Positions 1 through 8,605 of a DNA stretch of 60,920 nucleotides are shown piece after piece (within the stretch, counting starts at the first letter, position 1; each line of letters opens with the position of its first letter). The translations under genes and the position numbers were made by a program. The stretch comes from JAVVTR01 sp036653535 (lineage in GTDB: Bacteria; Bacteroidota; Bacteroidia; Bacteroidales; P3): assembly GCA_036653535.1 (NCBI GenBank), contig JAVVTR010000012.1:1-60920 (forward strand), written 5' to 3'. The notes under the pieces are model-generated. The model worked only from the letters and a program-made list of their open reading frames with translations. It was not told the DNA's origin and made no database searches.

Positions 1-76
1 CGAACGGCATGCGTGGTGGTGTGAGAGGTCGAAAATTAAAGTAGGAGAAAACTACTTTAATTTTCTCCTACTCGAT
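1..76 (+). mobile_element. 3' end of a group II intron (domain V part and domain VI)
   Basis: The window opens inside a structured RNA. Bases 10-28 carry the distal strand of a group II intron domain V (the GGTGGTGTGAGAGG signature). Bases 32-64 form a long hairpin (AAAATTAAAGTAG, seven-base loop, CTACTTTAATTTT) that fits domain VI. The following CTCCTACTCGAT is the usual type of intron 3' end, finishing in AT near base 76. The maturase gene and earlier domains would lie to the left, outside the window. This is recognition of signature sequences, not a covariance-model hit, and the exact last base could be off by one or two. Confidence 0.75.
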
Positions 77-404
77 TCCTTATTTGGGAACAAAAAGAGG
101 AGTAGTTTCACCCGCACTTATTATGCCTTAAAGAAATATGGTAAGGCGAAAAAAAGGGAATAGATAGATAGAAATTTAGATGTAGCTATATTCGGGATTA
201 AAATCAATATGTACCTCTTTTTTGTAGCTTTTGTTTGTAGCCTTCTATAAATATTGTATTTTTGTAGGCGATGTTCTTGTCTTATGGTAGAATTTTAGAA
301 AAAAGCTATGAGACTTGAACTTTTATCTAAAATCGCATTTGTAGATTCCTCCTTTGGTAGTGCCTGCATGATAAAATTGTATGTAGTTTAAGAAATATAA
401 GAAG
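77..404. other. Intergenic region with the promoter of the first gene
   Basis: These 328 bases between the intron end and the lipoprotein gene hold no convincing gene. A six-base inverted repeat (GCCTTA/TAAGGC) near 123-146 has no T-run and is not called as a terminator. The only clear signal is the promoter at 234-264, listed separately. Confidence 0.6.
234..264 (+). promoter_or_regulatory. Bacteroidetes-type housekeeping promoter
   Basis: TTTG at 234-237 and TATTTTTG at 257-264 are separated by 19 bases. This matches the TTTG / TAnnTTTG arrangement of the Bacteroidetes primary sigma factor. It would start transcription about 130 bases before the lipoprotein gene at 405. Confidence 0.65.
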
Positions 405-2024
405 ATGAAGCAAAAACATAATTTTTTAATTTTAATTATTATTGCAGCGAGTTTGTCTACTGCTTGCTTTCGTAAGGAAGATTTCGATATGGGTATGTTG
501 GCCAAAGAGCAGGATGTTTCCTATGATTTGGCGGTTCCTATGATGGATACCCGTCTTACTATAGAAAATCTAATGGATATGGATGGAGGCTTGTTTGTGC
601 CCGACCAAGATGGATTGGTTCATTTAATTTATGCGCAGCCCAATGTATTTGTATATGAAGTTGGTAAACTTATTACCGTTCCCAATTTGTCTGTTTTGTC
701 TATTTCTACAGGAAATATTCCCTACTGTAAAGTGGATAGTGTTATAAAAATAGAAAGAAGAGATACCCTATTTTATCCAATTAATGGCTTGCCGGTAGAT
801 GCAAGAATTGAGGAGATTATATTAGATACTGCGTTTTTGAATTTGGAAGTAAATAACACCTTGGGAATTCCTTTAGAGGTTGCTTTCCAGGTAGATAATA
901 TGCGCGATGCTTCTCGGAATCCTATAAAATTCCAGTACACAATACCTGCCAAGGGGCGTTTAATGGAGCATCTTTTGCTAAAACAAATTAGTTTGATGAT
1001 ACAAGGAGGAGTAGAAGATCCGCCTAAAATTATAGTTTCTACGAGTATAGTCGCTCATTTGGATCAGGCCTCCAATGTATTTCCCAATTTTCAATATGGC
1101 TCTGTATCGGCAAAGGCCTCTATTCAAAAAGTGTTGTATAATAGCATTAAAGGTTATCTTGGGAAATATCCCTTGCAAGTAGCAGGAGTGGTAGATGTGC
1201 CTGGTTTGGCCAATATTACCATCCAGCGTTTTAAATTCTATAAAGCGGATCTAAGAATGATTACGGGTCTGTTTGGTCTTAGTTGTCCATTACGTATTAA
1301 TAACGCTACGGTTATGGCTCTTTTTAAGGGGTTAGCTTCCCGTTCCATTCCCTTGATGCCGAAAGATTACGATGTTCCCTATCCCTTGCCTACCGATGTT
1401 CCTATGAATAAAGTTAGCGAAATATTTACGCCTATTCAAGATTTGTTGCAGAATTTACCTTATCAATTCCGTTATAACTTGCAGGGAAGTTTAAATCCGG
1501 AGGAAAATGGAAATATTACCAATGTAATGCAACGTAATAGTAAAATTGCTTTCGATTTAATTTGTGACGTTCCTTTATGGCTAAGTGCCGAAAATTATGT
1601 ATTAAGCGATACTATAAAATTTGGTCCTATCAAAGAGGTTAGCATGATTCATCGCTTTGAAATAAAGGCGCTTATTACTAATGCGTTTCCTATAGATGCG
1701 ATAGTAAGTCTTTCTTTTTTGAATGCAAAAAACCAAGTTTTATTTAATTTATTGGATTTAGATACTATAGCTGGTGGAGAGGTGGGGCCAGCTCCGGATT
1801 TGCACGTTATAAAACCGCATACTTCTACCATAGCTACTGTATTGGATTCTTTGGAAGTAGCTCAATTGGCAGAAACTTCTCAAATTATATTAAAAGCTCG
1901 TTTGGATAGTAAAAATAAGAAAGAGGTAAAAATCTATACCAATGAACAGGAAGGTTATATTCAAGCGAAAATGGGTGCGCGAGCTAAGCTGCAATTAGGT
2001 GGTTTGATTATAGGACAAAAGTAG
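405..2024 (+). CDS. Uncharacterised lipoprotein
   Basis: The 539-residue protein begins with a lysine-containing n-region, a hydrophobic stretch (about residues 7-17) and a lipobox ending in Cys21 (LSTAC), so it is probably exported, lipidated and anchored in a membrane. The rest has the alternating polar/hydrophobic pattern of beta-rich secreted proteins, with no catalytic motif I recognise. It is followed after five bases by an outer-membrane beta-barrel-like gene, so the two are probably co-transcribed from the promoter at 234-264 and may act together at the outer membrane. That partnership is inferred from position only; I do not recognise the family. Confidence 0.85.
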   Translation: MKQKHNFLILIIIAASLSTACFRKEDFDMGMLAKEQDVSYDLAVPMMDTRLTIENLMDMDGGLFVPDQDGLVHLIYAQPNVFVYEVGKLITVPNLSVLSISTGNIPYCKVDSVIKIERRDTLFYPINGLPVDARIEEIILDTAFLNLEVNNTLGIPLEVAFQVDNMRDASRNPIKFQYTIPAKGRLMEHLLLKQISLMIQGGVEDPPKIIVSTSIVAHLDQASNVFPNFQYGSVSAKASIQKVLYNSIKGYLGKYPLQVAGVVDVPGLANITIQRFKFYKADLRMITGLFGLSCPLRINNATVMALFKGLASRSIPLMPKDYDVPYPLPTDVPMNKVSEIFTPIQDLLQNLPYQFRYNLQGSLNPEENGNITNVMQRNSKIAFDLICDVPLWLSAENYVLSDTIKFGPIKEVSMIHRFEIKALITNAFPIDAIVSLSFLNAKNQVLFNLLDLDTIAGGEVGPAPDLHVIKPHTSTIATVLDSLEVAQLAETSQIILKARLDSKNKKEVKIYTNEQEGYIQAKMGARAKLQLGGLIIGQK

Positions 2025-2029
2025 GTGCA

Positions 2030-3448
2030 ATGAAAAAAGTTTTTTATCCATTACTAATTTTGGGCTTACTATGTTTTTTCTTGTCTTCAAGGGTGAGAGC
2101 ACAGGTAGGAACCTCTCAATATTTTTTAAATATATTGCCTCAGGCCAACGTTAATAATCCAGCTTTTATTGCACCGGATGATTTTTATTTTGGTTTTCCT
2201 GCATTGTCGAATGTGCATGCACAACTCTACAATAATTTTCTTTCGTGGGATCGTATGGTAGAAAGAGGAAGCGATGATAGTTTACGGTTTAATGTACCTA
2301 AGTTATTAGGGAAGATAGGTACCAAAGCTCGCATAGGCTTGGAAGTAGACGAAGATATTCTTCGTTTTGGATTTCGTCGTAAAGAAAATTATTTTCATGT
2401 AGGTTTGTCGCTTCATGCTAATGCCAATGTGGTACTAACTAAAAAAACTTTAGATTTTCTACTTAGGGGACCTGGGCAAAGTATGGGTAATAACGATCTT
2501 TCCGGTAATTCTGTGGATATAAATTCCTATGCATATCTTTATTTTGGTTATGCAAGGAAGGTCAGCAAAATGGTTACGGTGGGGGGAAGAGTAAAAATAT
2601 TAAATGGCTTATATAATTTCAATACCAAAAAATTAAATATACATTGGGCGGTGGAAAATGATCAAATGGAAAACCCCAATCAAACGCCTTATACCTATGT
2701 TATGAATGTGGATGGCGTTCTTAATACGAATTTGCCATTGAATGAAGATTTGAAATTAGGAGCTTTTTCTTTAAATATAGGCAAAAACTGGGGCCTTGGT
2801 TTGGATTTTGGAGTGAGCGTAAATTTTGCTAAGGGTTGGAATTTTTCTGCCAGTGTATTAGATTTAGGATTTATTTCTTGGAAGAGTAAGACTTCTTCTT
2901 GGGTTTCTATTAATCCAAATTTAAACTTTCCTTTTCAAGGCTTATCTTTCGATTTTTATAATAAAGATATACGTTTTGATAGTCTTATTAAAGGAGCAGC
3001 TACAGAATTATTAGATACTTTGGGCTTTAAACGGAAAGATACTAAGGGCTATACCACTGCATTGCCATCTACGCTTTTGGCAAGTTTTTGCTATACTCTA
3101 AGCGAAAAGCATCAATTTGGAGTGGTGTTTAAAGGGCAATTTTATAATCATTATTTTGATGCAGAATTTGGAATTGCTTATACTTATACGCCTTGCAAAA
3201 ATTTCGCCGTTTCTGTAAACAATACTTTCTGTCGTGGAAATGCTTTGAATTTCGGTATAGTATTAGTTGGAAATTTAGGTCCCGTGCAATTACATTTGGG
3301 CGTAGATCGCATAAATTCATTTAATATAGCAACTCTTCGAACGGTGAATGTCAATTTTGGAATTAATTTTTTGATAGGTAAGCAAGAAATTTTTTCGGAT
3401 AAAATAGCAAGAGCCAAACTAAATAAAATGAGCGGTCAGCCTTTATAA
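2030..3448 (+). CDS. DUF5723-like outer-membrane beta-barrel protein
   Basis: The 472-residue protein has a signal peptide (hydrophobic residues about 5-22, then RVRAQ) and a body of amphipathic strands rich in aromatic and glycine residues. It resembles the DUF5723/PorV-like barrels of Bacteroidetes: the early NPAF segment and repeated G-x-R/K strand starts are typical. It would sit in the outer membrane. It starts five bases after the lipoprotein gene, indicating one operon. The exact role is unknown, and a porin or secretion-associated barrel are both possible. The family assignment is from memory of sequence style, so the structural class is safer than the family name. Confidence 0.7.
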   Translation: MKKVFYPLLILGLLCFFLSSRVRAQVGTSQYFLNILPQANVNNPAFIAPDDFYFGFPALSNVHAQLYNNFLSWDRMVERGSDDSLRFNVPKLLGKIGTKARIGLEVDEDILRFGFRRKENYFHVGLSLHANANVVLTKKTLDFLLRGPGQSMGNNDLSGNSVDINSYAYLYFGYARKVSKMVTVGGRVKILNGLYNFNTKKLNIHWAVENDQMENPNQTPYTYVMNVDGVLNTNLPLNEDLKLGAFSLNIGKNWGLGLDFGVSVNFAKGWNFSASVLDLGFISWKSKTSSWVSINPNLNFPFQGLSFDFYNKDIRFDSLIKGAATELLDTLGFKRKDTKGYTTALPSTLLASFCYTLSEKHQFGVVFKGQFYNHYFDAEFGIAYTYTPCKNFAVSVNNTFCRGNALNFGIVLVGNLGPVQLHLGVDRINSFNIATLRTVNVNFGINFLIGKQEIFSDKIARAKLNKMSGQPL

Positions 3449-3530
3449 TTTAGATTGGATTTGGATGGGTGATTTTGGATTGCTGGCTTCTAACTCCAAT
3501 CCCCCTTGTAACAAGAATGAATATGAATTT

Positions 3531-4157
3531 ATGGAAATAATCTCCAAGTATTTTCCGAATCTTAGTTCGGATCAATTAGAAAAATACGAAGCTCTAAATG
3601 TGCTATACCAAGAGTGGAATGAAAAAGTAAACGTGGTTTCCCGTAAGGATATACAAAATTTAGATATTCATCATGTTTTGCATAGTTTATCTATAGCAAA
3701 GGTTTGTGCTTTTATACCAGGAAGTAGGGTGTTAGATGTGGGAACTGGTGGCGGATTTCCCGGGATTCCTTTAGCCATTATGTTTCCGCAGGTGCAGTTC
3801 CATTTGGTAGATTCTATTGGTAAAAAAATAAAAGTGGTAGAGGCTGTGGCGGAGGCTTTATCCTTAAAGAATGTGAGTGCAGAACAAATTAGGGCTGAAC
3901 AATTAAAAGAGCGTTACGATTTTATTGTAAGTAGGGCTGTAACGGCTTTGCCGGAATTTTATCTTTGGGTGCATTCCCTAATATCTTCCAAGCAAAAAAA
4001 CGCTATTCCCAATGGCATTTTATATTTAAAAGGAGGCGATTTAAAGGAAGAATTAGCATCGTTTTCTCCTAAGATAAAAGAATATATCATATCCAATTGG
4101 TTTGAAGAAGACTTTTTTGAAACCAAAAAAGTAATATATTTAAAGTATGTTAGATAA
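3531..4157 (+). CDS. rsmG: 16S rRNA m7G527 methyltransferase RsmG
   Basis: RsmG methylates N7 of G527 of 16S rRNA using S-adenosylmethionine. The SAM-binding motif VLDVGTGGGFPGIPLAI is present, as is the family N-terminal pattern (LNVLYQEWNEKVNVVSRKD). The frame stays open to an ATG at 3465, but homology should begin at the ATG at 3531 (MEIISKYF), giving about 208 residues, the usual family length. The stop overlaps the start of the PAP2 gene by 11 bases, pointing to translational coupling. Confidence 0.93.
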   Translation: MEIISKYFPNLSSDQLEKYEALNVLYQEWNEKVNVVSRKDIQNLDIHHVLHSLSIAKVCAFIPGSRVLDVGTGGGFPGIPLAIMFPQVQFHLVDSIGKKIKVVEAVAEALSLKNVSAEQIRAEQLKERYDFIVSRAVTALPEFYLWVHSLISSKQKNAIPNGILYLKGGDLKEELASFSPKIKEYIISNWFEEDFFETKKVIYLKYVR

Positions 4158-4725
4158 ACTAATTTCCTTAGACCAGAAAGCCACTTTGGCTATAAATGGA
4201 TTGCACGCTTCTTGGGCCGATGTATTTATGTATGCTCTCAGTTATACTTATACATGGATCCCTTTATATATATTTTTACTAATTTTATTATTTACTATCT
4301 ATAAAAAAGAAAGTTGGGTAATAGTATTAGGTTTGATTTTGCTTATTGCAGTAGTAGATATAAGCAGTGTACATCTTTTTAAAAATGTATTTGAACGTTT
4401 ACGTCCCAGTCACGAACCTTTATTGGAGGGTTTGATATATGTGCCTTATGGACAAGGTGGACTTTATGGTTTTATATCCTCTCATGCCGCTAATCATTTT
4501 GCCTTAGCTGCCTGTTTGACCCCTTTGTTAGCGAAGCGTTTTATTTGTTTTAAGTATGGAATACTTTATCTATGGGCCTTTATGATTGCTTACAGCCGCA
4601 TATATTTAGGAAAACATTATATAGGGGATGTTTTGGTAGGAGCCTTGTGGGGACTATTACTTGGATACGGGTGTTATAAACTTATTCGTTTAGTTCTTTC
4701 CAAAGTATATCCTTCAACTCCATAA
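4147..4725 (+). CDS. PAP2-family membrane phosphatase
   Basis: This 192-residue membrane protein carries the three motifs of the PAP2 acid-phosphatase superfamily: ERLRPSHEP (motif 1), SSHAANHFALA (motif 2, with the catalytic His) and SRIYLGKHYIGDV (motif 3). Five or six hydrophobic segments surround them, with the active site expected on the periplasmic face. Likely substrates are phosphatidic acid, phosphatidylglycerophosphate, undecaprenyl diphosphate or lipid A phosphates; the sequence alone does not decide. It overlaps rsmG by 11 bases at its start and converges on obg with a 44-base overlap at its end. Confidence 0.9.
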   Translation: MLDKLISLDQKATLAINGLHASWADVFMYALSYTYTWIPLYIFLLILLFTIYKKESWVIVLGLILLIAVVDISSVHLFKNVFERLRPSHEPLLEGLIYVPYGQGGLYGFISSHAANHFALAACLTPLLAKRFICFKYGILYLWAFMIAYSRIYLGKHYIGDVLVGALWGLLLGYGCYKLIRLVLSKVYPSTP

Positions 4726-5680
4726 TACCCATACCGCTGATGGCAGAAATGAAAACAGAGGGTAAGTCTTTTGGAAGTGTTTTTTCTATTTTCTTTTGGG
4801 TGGTTTTATTAATTAAATCACACTTAGTAACAGCAATTACTCGATGTTTATCTAAAAGTTCCGGATTATGTTTCTTTAGTTCGTTTAATAAAATTTTATA
4901 TTGAGCCAAAATACTTTTTTCCGCTTCTTCGGCAGAAACCATAAAAAGGAGTAGAGAATTTCGTTCAATATGTCGTAAAAAGCGTAACCCTATACCCTTG
5001 CCTTCTGCTGCACCCTCAATAATACCGGGAATATCGGCCATTACGAAAGACTGATTATCTCTGTAATTTACTATGCCTAAATTAGGAACCAAAGTGGTAA
5101 AGGGATAATCTGCAATTTCTGGTTTAGCAGCGGATACTACCGAAAGTAGCGTGGATTTTCCTGCGTTAGGGAAACCTACCAAGCCAACATCGGCTAATAT
5201 TTTTAGCTCTAAAATTTCCCAAGATTCTATGCCGATTTCTCCAGGTTGTGCATATCGGGGCGTTTGATTGGTGGCGCTTTTGAAATGATCATTTCCTAAA
5301 CCTCCTCGTCCACCGGGAAGTAAAATTATTTCTTGACCGTTGGTGGTGATTTCTGCTTGTTCTTCGCCGGTTTCAAAGTTTTTTACTATGGTTCCTAATG
5401 GAACCTCTATATAAATATCTTTTCCATTTGCTCCTGTAGAACGATTTTCACTCCCACTTACTCCATGCTCGGCAAAAACATGTTTGGTGTATTTTAGGTG
5501 CAATAAAGTCCAAAGTTGGGCGTTTCCTCTAAGAATAACATGTCCTCCTCGGCCACCATCTCCCCCATCAGGGCCACCTTTGGGTGTCTTTTTGCTTCTA
5601 AAAAAGTGTTTTGACCCGGCTCCCCCATTGCCCGAACGACAAAAAATCTTTACATAATCGACAAAGTTTGAACCGGCCAT
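4682..5680 (-). CDS. obg: GTPase Obg (ObgE/CgtA)
   Basis: Obg is a conserved GTPase linked to 50S ribosome assembly and stress control. The N-terminal glycine-rich Obg fold is clear (FVDYVKIFCRSGNGGAGS, then GGPDGGDGGRGG), followed by the GTPase domain with G1 GFPNAGKST, G3 DIPGIIEGA and G4 TKCD. The frame continues upstream to 5767, but the conserved start MAGSNFVDYV lies at 5680, giving 332 residues. The C-terminal OCT extension of some relatives is absent, as is common. Its 3' end overlaps the PAP2 gene on the other strand by 44 bases. A TATCTTTG box on the minus strand lies about 27 bases upstream of the start. Confidence 0.96.
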   Translation of the reverse strand: MAGSNFVDYVKIFCRSGNGGAGSKHFFRSKKTPKGGPDGGDGGRGGHVILRGNAQLWTLLHLKYTKHVFAEHGVSGSENRSTGANGKDIYIEVPLGTIVKNFETGEEQAEITTNGQEIILLPGGRGGLGNDHFKSATNQTPRYAQPGEIGIESWEILELKILADVGLVGFPNAGKSTLLSVVSAAKPEIADYPFTTLVPNLGIVNYRDNQSFVMADIPGIIEGAAEGKGIGLRFLRHIERNSLLLFMVSAEEAEKSILAQYKILLNELKKHNPELLDKHRVIAVTKCDLINKTTQKKIEKTLPKDLPSVFISAISGMGIMELKDILWKELNE

Positions 5681-5706
5681 ATTGTTACTGTTAGGTATTA
5701 ATCTTA

Positions 5707-5714
5707 CAAAGATA
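5707..5714 (-). promoter_or_regulatory. Putative -7 box of the obg promoter
   Basis: The minus strand reads TATCTTTG here, an exact TAnnTTTG match 27 bases before the obg start. The nearest TTTG upstream on that strand (5730-5733) is only 15 bases away, so the -33 element is not convincing. Confidence 0.45.
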
Positions 5715-5744
5715 ATATTATTAATCGTGCAAATGTAAAAAGAA

Positions 5745-5776
5745 TTTGCAGATTTTAAAAAAAACATTTATCTTTG
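5745..5776 (+). promoter_or_regulatory. Promoter of tRNA-Phe
   Basis: TTTG at 5745-5748 and TATCTTTG at 5769-5776 are 20 bases apart, an ideal Bacteroidetes housekeeping promoter. It ends 16 bases before the mature tRNA 5' end. It lies back to back with the obg promoter region. Confidence 0.75.
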
Positions 5777-5792
5777 CGCTCCATTTGGACAT

Positions 5793-5865
5793 GGCGTGAT
5801 AGCTCAGTCGGTAGAGCAAAGGACTGAAAATCCTTGTGTCACTGGTTCGATTCCAGTTCGCGCCA
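5793..5865 (+). tRNA. tRNA-Phe (anticodon GAA)
   Basis: The 73-base cloverleaf folds fully. The acceptor stem GGCGTGA pairs with TCGCGCC with one G-T pair, and the discriminator base is A. The D-arm contains AGCTCAGTCGGTAGAGC. The anticodon stem AAGGA/TCCTT encloses the loop CTGAAAA with anticodon GAA. The T-arm contains GGTTCGATTCC. CCA is not encoded. It is a single tRNA with its own promoter and terminator. Confidence 0.97.
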
Positions 5866-5872
5866 CGAACCT

Positions 5873-5910
5873 AAAAAGCGGAAGCATCGGCAAGAGGTTT
5901 CCGCTTTTTT
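5873..5910 (+). terminator. Rho-independent terminator after tRNA-Phe
   Basis: The stem AAAAAGCGGAA / TTTCCGCTTTTTT around a 14-base loop, ending in six T, starts eight bases after the tRNA. Confidence 0.85.
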
Positions 5911-5949
5911 AATGTAGAATATTACATAGCTTCTAAAATAAAAAATGTC

Positions 5950-7143
5950 ATGAGCAGAGTTTTGATTATTGGAGCGGGAGGCGTTGCCACCGTGGTGGCT
6001 CATAAAGTAGCCGCAAATCCAAACGTTTTTACGGATATAATGATTGCTTCGAGAACTAAATCGAAGTGTGATGCTATCGCTGAGGCCATAGGAAAAGATA
6101 GAATTAAAACAGCACAAGTAAATGCGGATGATGTACCGGCTTTGGTAAAATTGCTTCAAAGTTTTCAACCGGAATTACTTATTAATGTAGCCCTCCCTTA
6201 TCAAGATTTACATATTATGGATGCTTGTCTTCAGGCAGGGGTTAATTATATGGATACGGCCAATTATGAACCTTTAGAAGAAGCTAAGTATCAATATAGC
6301 TGGCAATGGGCTTATAAAGATCGTTTTGAAAAGGCCGGTCTTACGGCTATTTTAGGTTGCGGTTTTGATCCGGGGGTTACCAGTATTTATACTGCCTATG
6401 CAGCTAAACATCATTTCGATGAAATACATTATTTAGATATAGTAGACTGCAATGCTGGTGATCATGGGAAGGCTTTTGCTACCAATTTTAATCCAGAAAT
6501 TAATATCAGAGAAGTAACACAAAAAGGAAAATATTACCAAGATGGGAAATGGATAGAGACAGAACCTCATCAAATTCATCAAGCCCTTACTTATCCTCGC
6601 ATAGGCCCCAAAGAGTCGTATCTTATTTATCATGAGGAATTAGAGTCTTTGGTTAAAAATTATCCCACTATTAAGCGGGCTCGTTTTTGGATGACTTTCG
6701 GACAGGAATATTTAACACATTTGAGAGTGATTCAAGATATTGGAATGGCCGGTATAGAACCTATTATGTATGAAGGCAAGGAAATAGTTCCTATCCAATT
6801 TCTAAAAGCCGTTTTACCTAATCCTGGTGACTTAGGAGCGAATTATCATGGTTGGACTTCTATAGGTTGTCGTATAAAAGGGATTAAGGATGGAAAAGAA
6901 AAAACATATTATATCTTCAATAATTGTAGCCACGAAGTAGCATATAAAGAAACCGGAACCCAAGGAGTTAGTTATACTACGGGCGTTCCTGCTATGATAG
7001 GCGCTATGATGTTCTGTAAAAATTTATGGCGTAAGCCGGGGGTCTTTAATGTGGAAGAATTTGATCCGGATCCTTTTATGGAGGAATTAAATAAGAATGG
7101 TCTTCCATGGGAAGAACAGGTGGATGGGAATATAGAGCTGTAG
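5950..7143 (+). CDS. Saccharopine dehydrogenase-family protein, probable carboxynorspermidine synthase
   Basis: The 397-residue protein begins with a Rossmann NAD(P)-binding motif (VLIIGAGGVATVV), and the whole sequence resembles the carboxy(nor)spermidine dehydrogenase branch of the saccharopine dehydrogenase family, including GCGFDPGVTSIY and the late segment TGTQGVSYTTGVPAMIGAMM. Such enzymes reductively condense aspartate semialdehyde with a diamine in the alternative spermidine route used by many Bacteroidetes. The partner decarboxylase is not in this window. A true lysine-pathway saccharopine dehydrogenase is less likely from the sequence pattern. The gene is monocistronic, between the tRNA terminator and hairpins at 7146-7195. 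Confidence 0.88.
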   Translation: MSRVLIIGAGGVATVVAHKVAANPNVFTDIMIASRTKSKCDAIAEAIGKDRIKTAQVNADDVPALVKLLQSFQPELLINVALPYQDLHIMDACLQAGVNYMDTANYEPLEEAKYQYSWQWAYKDRFEKAGLTAILGCGFDPGVTSIYTAYAAKHHFDEIHYLDIVDCNAGDHGKAFATNFNPEINIREVTQKGKYYQDGKWIETEPHQIHQALTYPRIGPKESYLIYHEELESLVKNYPTIKRARFWMTFGQEYLTHLRVIQDIGMAGIEPIMYEGKEIVPIQFLKAVLPNPGDLGANYHGWTSIGCRIKGIKDGKEKTYYIFNNCSHEVAYKETGTQGVSYTTGVPAMIGAMMFCKNLWRKPGVFNVEEFDPDPFMEELNKNGLPWEEQVDGNIEL

Positions 7144-7145
7144 CA

Positions 7146-7195
7146 ATAAGACTTCGTCTTATATTTCCTTATACCGCTTTTAAAGAAAGCGTTTT
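7146..7195 (+). terminator. Two hairpins after the carboxynorspermidine synthase gene
   Basis: ATAAGAC-TTC-GTCTTAT (7146-7162) is a perfect seven-base stem without a T-run. CGCTTT-TAAAG-AAAGCG (7175-7191) is followed by TTTT. The second resembles a weak intrinsic terminator separating this gene from the response regulator. Confidence 0.45.
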
Positions 7196-7228
7196 GAAAC
7201 CTTATAATGATGGTAATGCAATAATTCT

Positions 7229-8605
7229 ATGGGGAAATTATTAGTAATAGATGATGAACCTCAAATACGAATGCTCCTTTCTCGTATGTTAGAATTGGAG
7301 GGCTATGAGGTTTTGCAAGCTTCAGATGGTCGTTCCGGTTTCAAGCAGGCTAAACTACATGCTCCGGAGGTGATCTTATGTGATGTATTCCTCCCCGATG
7401 CTAATGGGCTGGAAATGGTAAAAACGTTAAAAGAACTTTTACCAAAAACGGAAGTAATTCTTTTGACTGCACATGCTAATATCGGTGATGGGGTTCAGTC
7501 TATAAAAAATGGTGCTTTCGACTATTTAATAAAAGGGGATGATAATGCTAAAATTATTCCCTTGGTAGAAAGAGCTTTTTCTAAAATTTCATCTTCTATA
7601 TTCAATGATATATCTTCATCCAAGGATAGAAATACGTCTTTTCATTCTCCTAAATCCATAGAATTTGGAGGTGGATTTGCGGAAATCTTAGGTAGTTCTA
7701 AAAAAATTCAAGATGCTATTGCTTTGGCTCAAAAAGTATCTGCTACGCATGTAGCGGTACTTTTGACAGGGGAAACCGGTACAGGCAAGGAAGTTTTTTC
7801 GAAAGCGATTCATTCTAATGGGTGTAGAGCGAAGAAGGCTTTTGTTGCGGTAAATTGCTCGGCCTTTAGTAAAGATCTTTTAGAAAGCGAAATTTTTGGC
7901 TATAAAGCGGGCTCTTTTACAGGAGCGAGCAAAGACAGGAAGGGCCTTTTCGAAGTGGCTGATGGGGGAACTTTGTTTTTAGATGAAATAGGGGAGATGG
8001 CTTTTGAACTTCAAGCCAAATTACTGAGAGTAATAGAAAGTGGCGAATATATTAAAGTGGGAGATAGTTGCTCTACGAAAGTAGATGTGCGCATTATAGC
8101 TGCCACCAATAAAAATTTAGAAAAAGAAATAAAATTAGGGCGTTTTCGAGAGGATTTATTTTATAGGCTTTCTGTTTTCTGTATAGAATTGCCACCTTTG
8201 CGGCAGAGATTGGAAGATGTAAGGGTTTTGGCTAATTTTTTTATAAAACGTTTTGCTCTTAGAGAAGGGCAGAAGGAAAAGAAAATGACGGAAGAATATT
8301 TGGAAATTTTGAAACGGCAGCCTTGGAGAGGGAATATTCGTGAACTTCGAAATGTAATAGAAAGGAGTATGATAGTAAGTAATTCAGACGATTTGCTTAC
8401 GCAAGATTTACCAGTAGAAATGCTCTGTTGTGATACAAAAGAACAGCAAGCAGGAATTCTTTCCGATTTTGAATTATCGCAAGTGGAGTCGCATCATATT
8501 GCACGTGTATTGGAATACACAGAAGGAAATAAAACAGAAGCGGCCAAATTATTAAAAATAGGATTAAGCACACTTTATCGAAAAATAGAAGAATATAAAT
8601 TGTAA
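7229..8605 (+). CDS. Sigma-54-dependent response regulator (NtrC family), probable kdp regulator
   Basis: The 458-residue protein has a receiver domain with acidic pair D8/D9 and phospho-acceptor D52, then an AAA+ domain with Walker A GETGTGKE (181-188), a GSFTGA loop (228-233) that contacts sigma-54, and Walker B TLFLDEIGE. The C terminus has a Fis-type helix-turn-helix (about 420-458, GNKTEAAKLLKIGLSTLYRKI). It should activate RpoN promoters when phosphorylated. It lies directly before kdpFABC and a histidine kinase, so it probably replaces the OmpR-type KdpE of Proteobacteria. That regulatory link is inferred from position; no target site was proven. Confidence 0.93.
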   Translation: MGKLLVIDDEPQIRMLLSRMLELEGYEVLQASDGRSGFKQAKLHAPEVILCDVFLPDANGLEMVKTLKELLPKTEVILLTAHANIGDGVQSIKNGAFDYLIKGDDNAKIIPLVERAFSKISSSIFNDISSSKDRNTSFHSPKSIEFGGGFAEILGSSKKIQDAIALAQKVSATHVAVLLTGETGTGKEVFSKAIHSNGCRAKKAFVAVNCSAFSKDLLESEIFGYKAGSFTGASKDRKGLFEVADGGTLFLDEIGEMAFELQAKLLRVIESGEYIKVGDSCSTKVDVRIIAATNKNLEKEIKLGRFREDLFYRLSVFCIELPPLRQRLEDVRVLANFFIKRFALREGQKEKKMTEEYLEILKRQPWRGNIRELRNVIERSMIVSNSDDLLTQDLPVEMLCCDTKEQQAGILSDFELSQVESHHIARVLEYTEGNKTEAAKLLKIGLSTLYRKIEEYKL

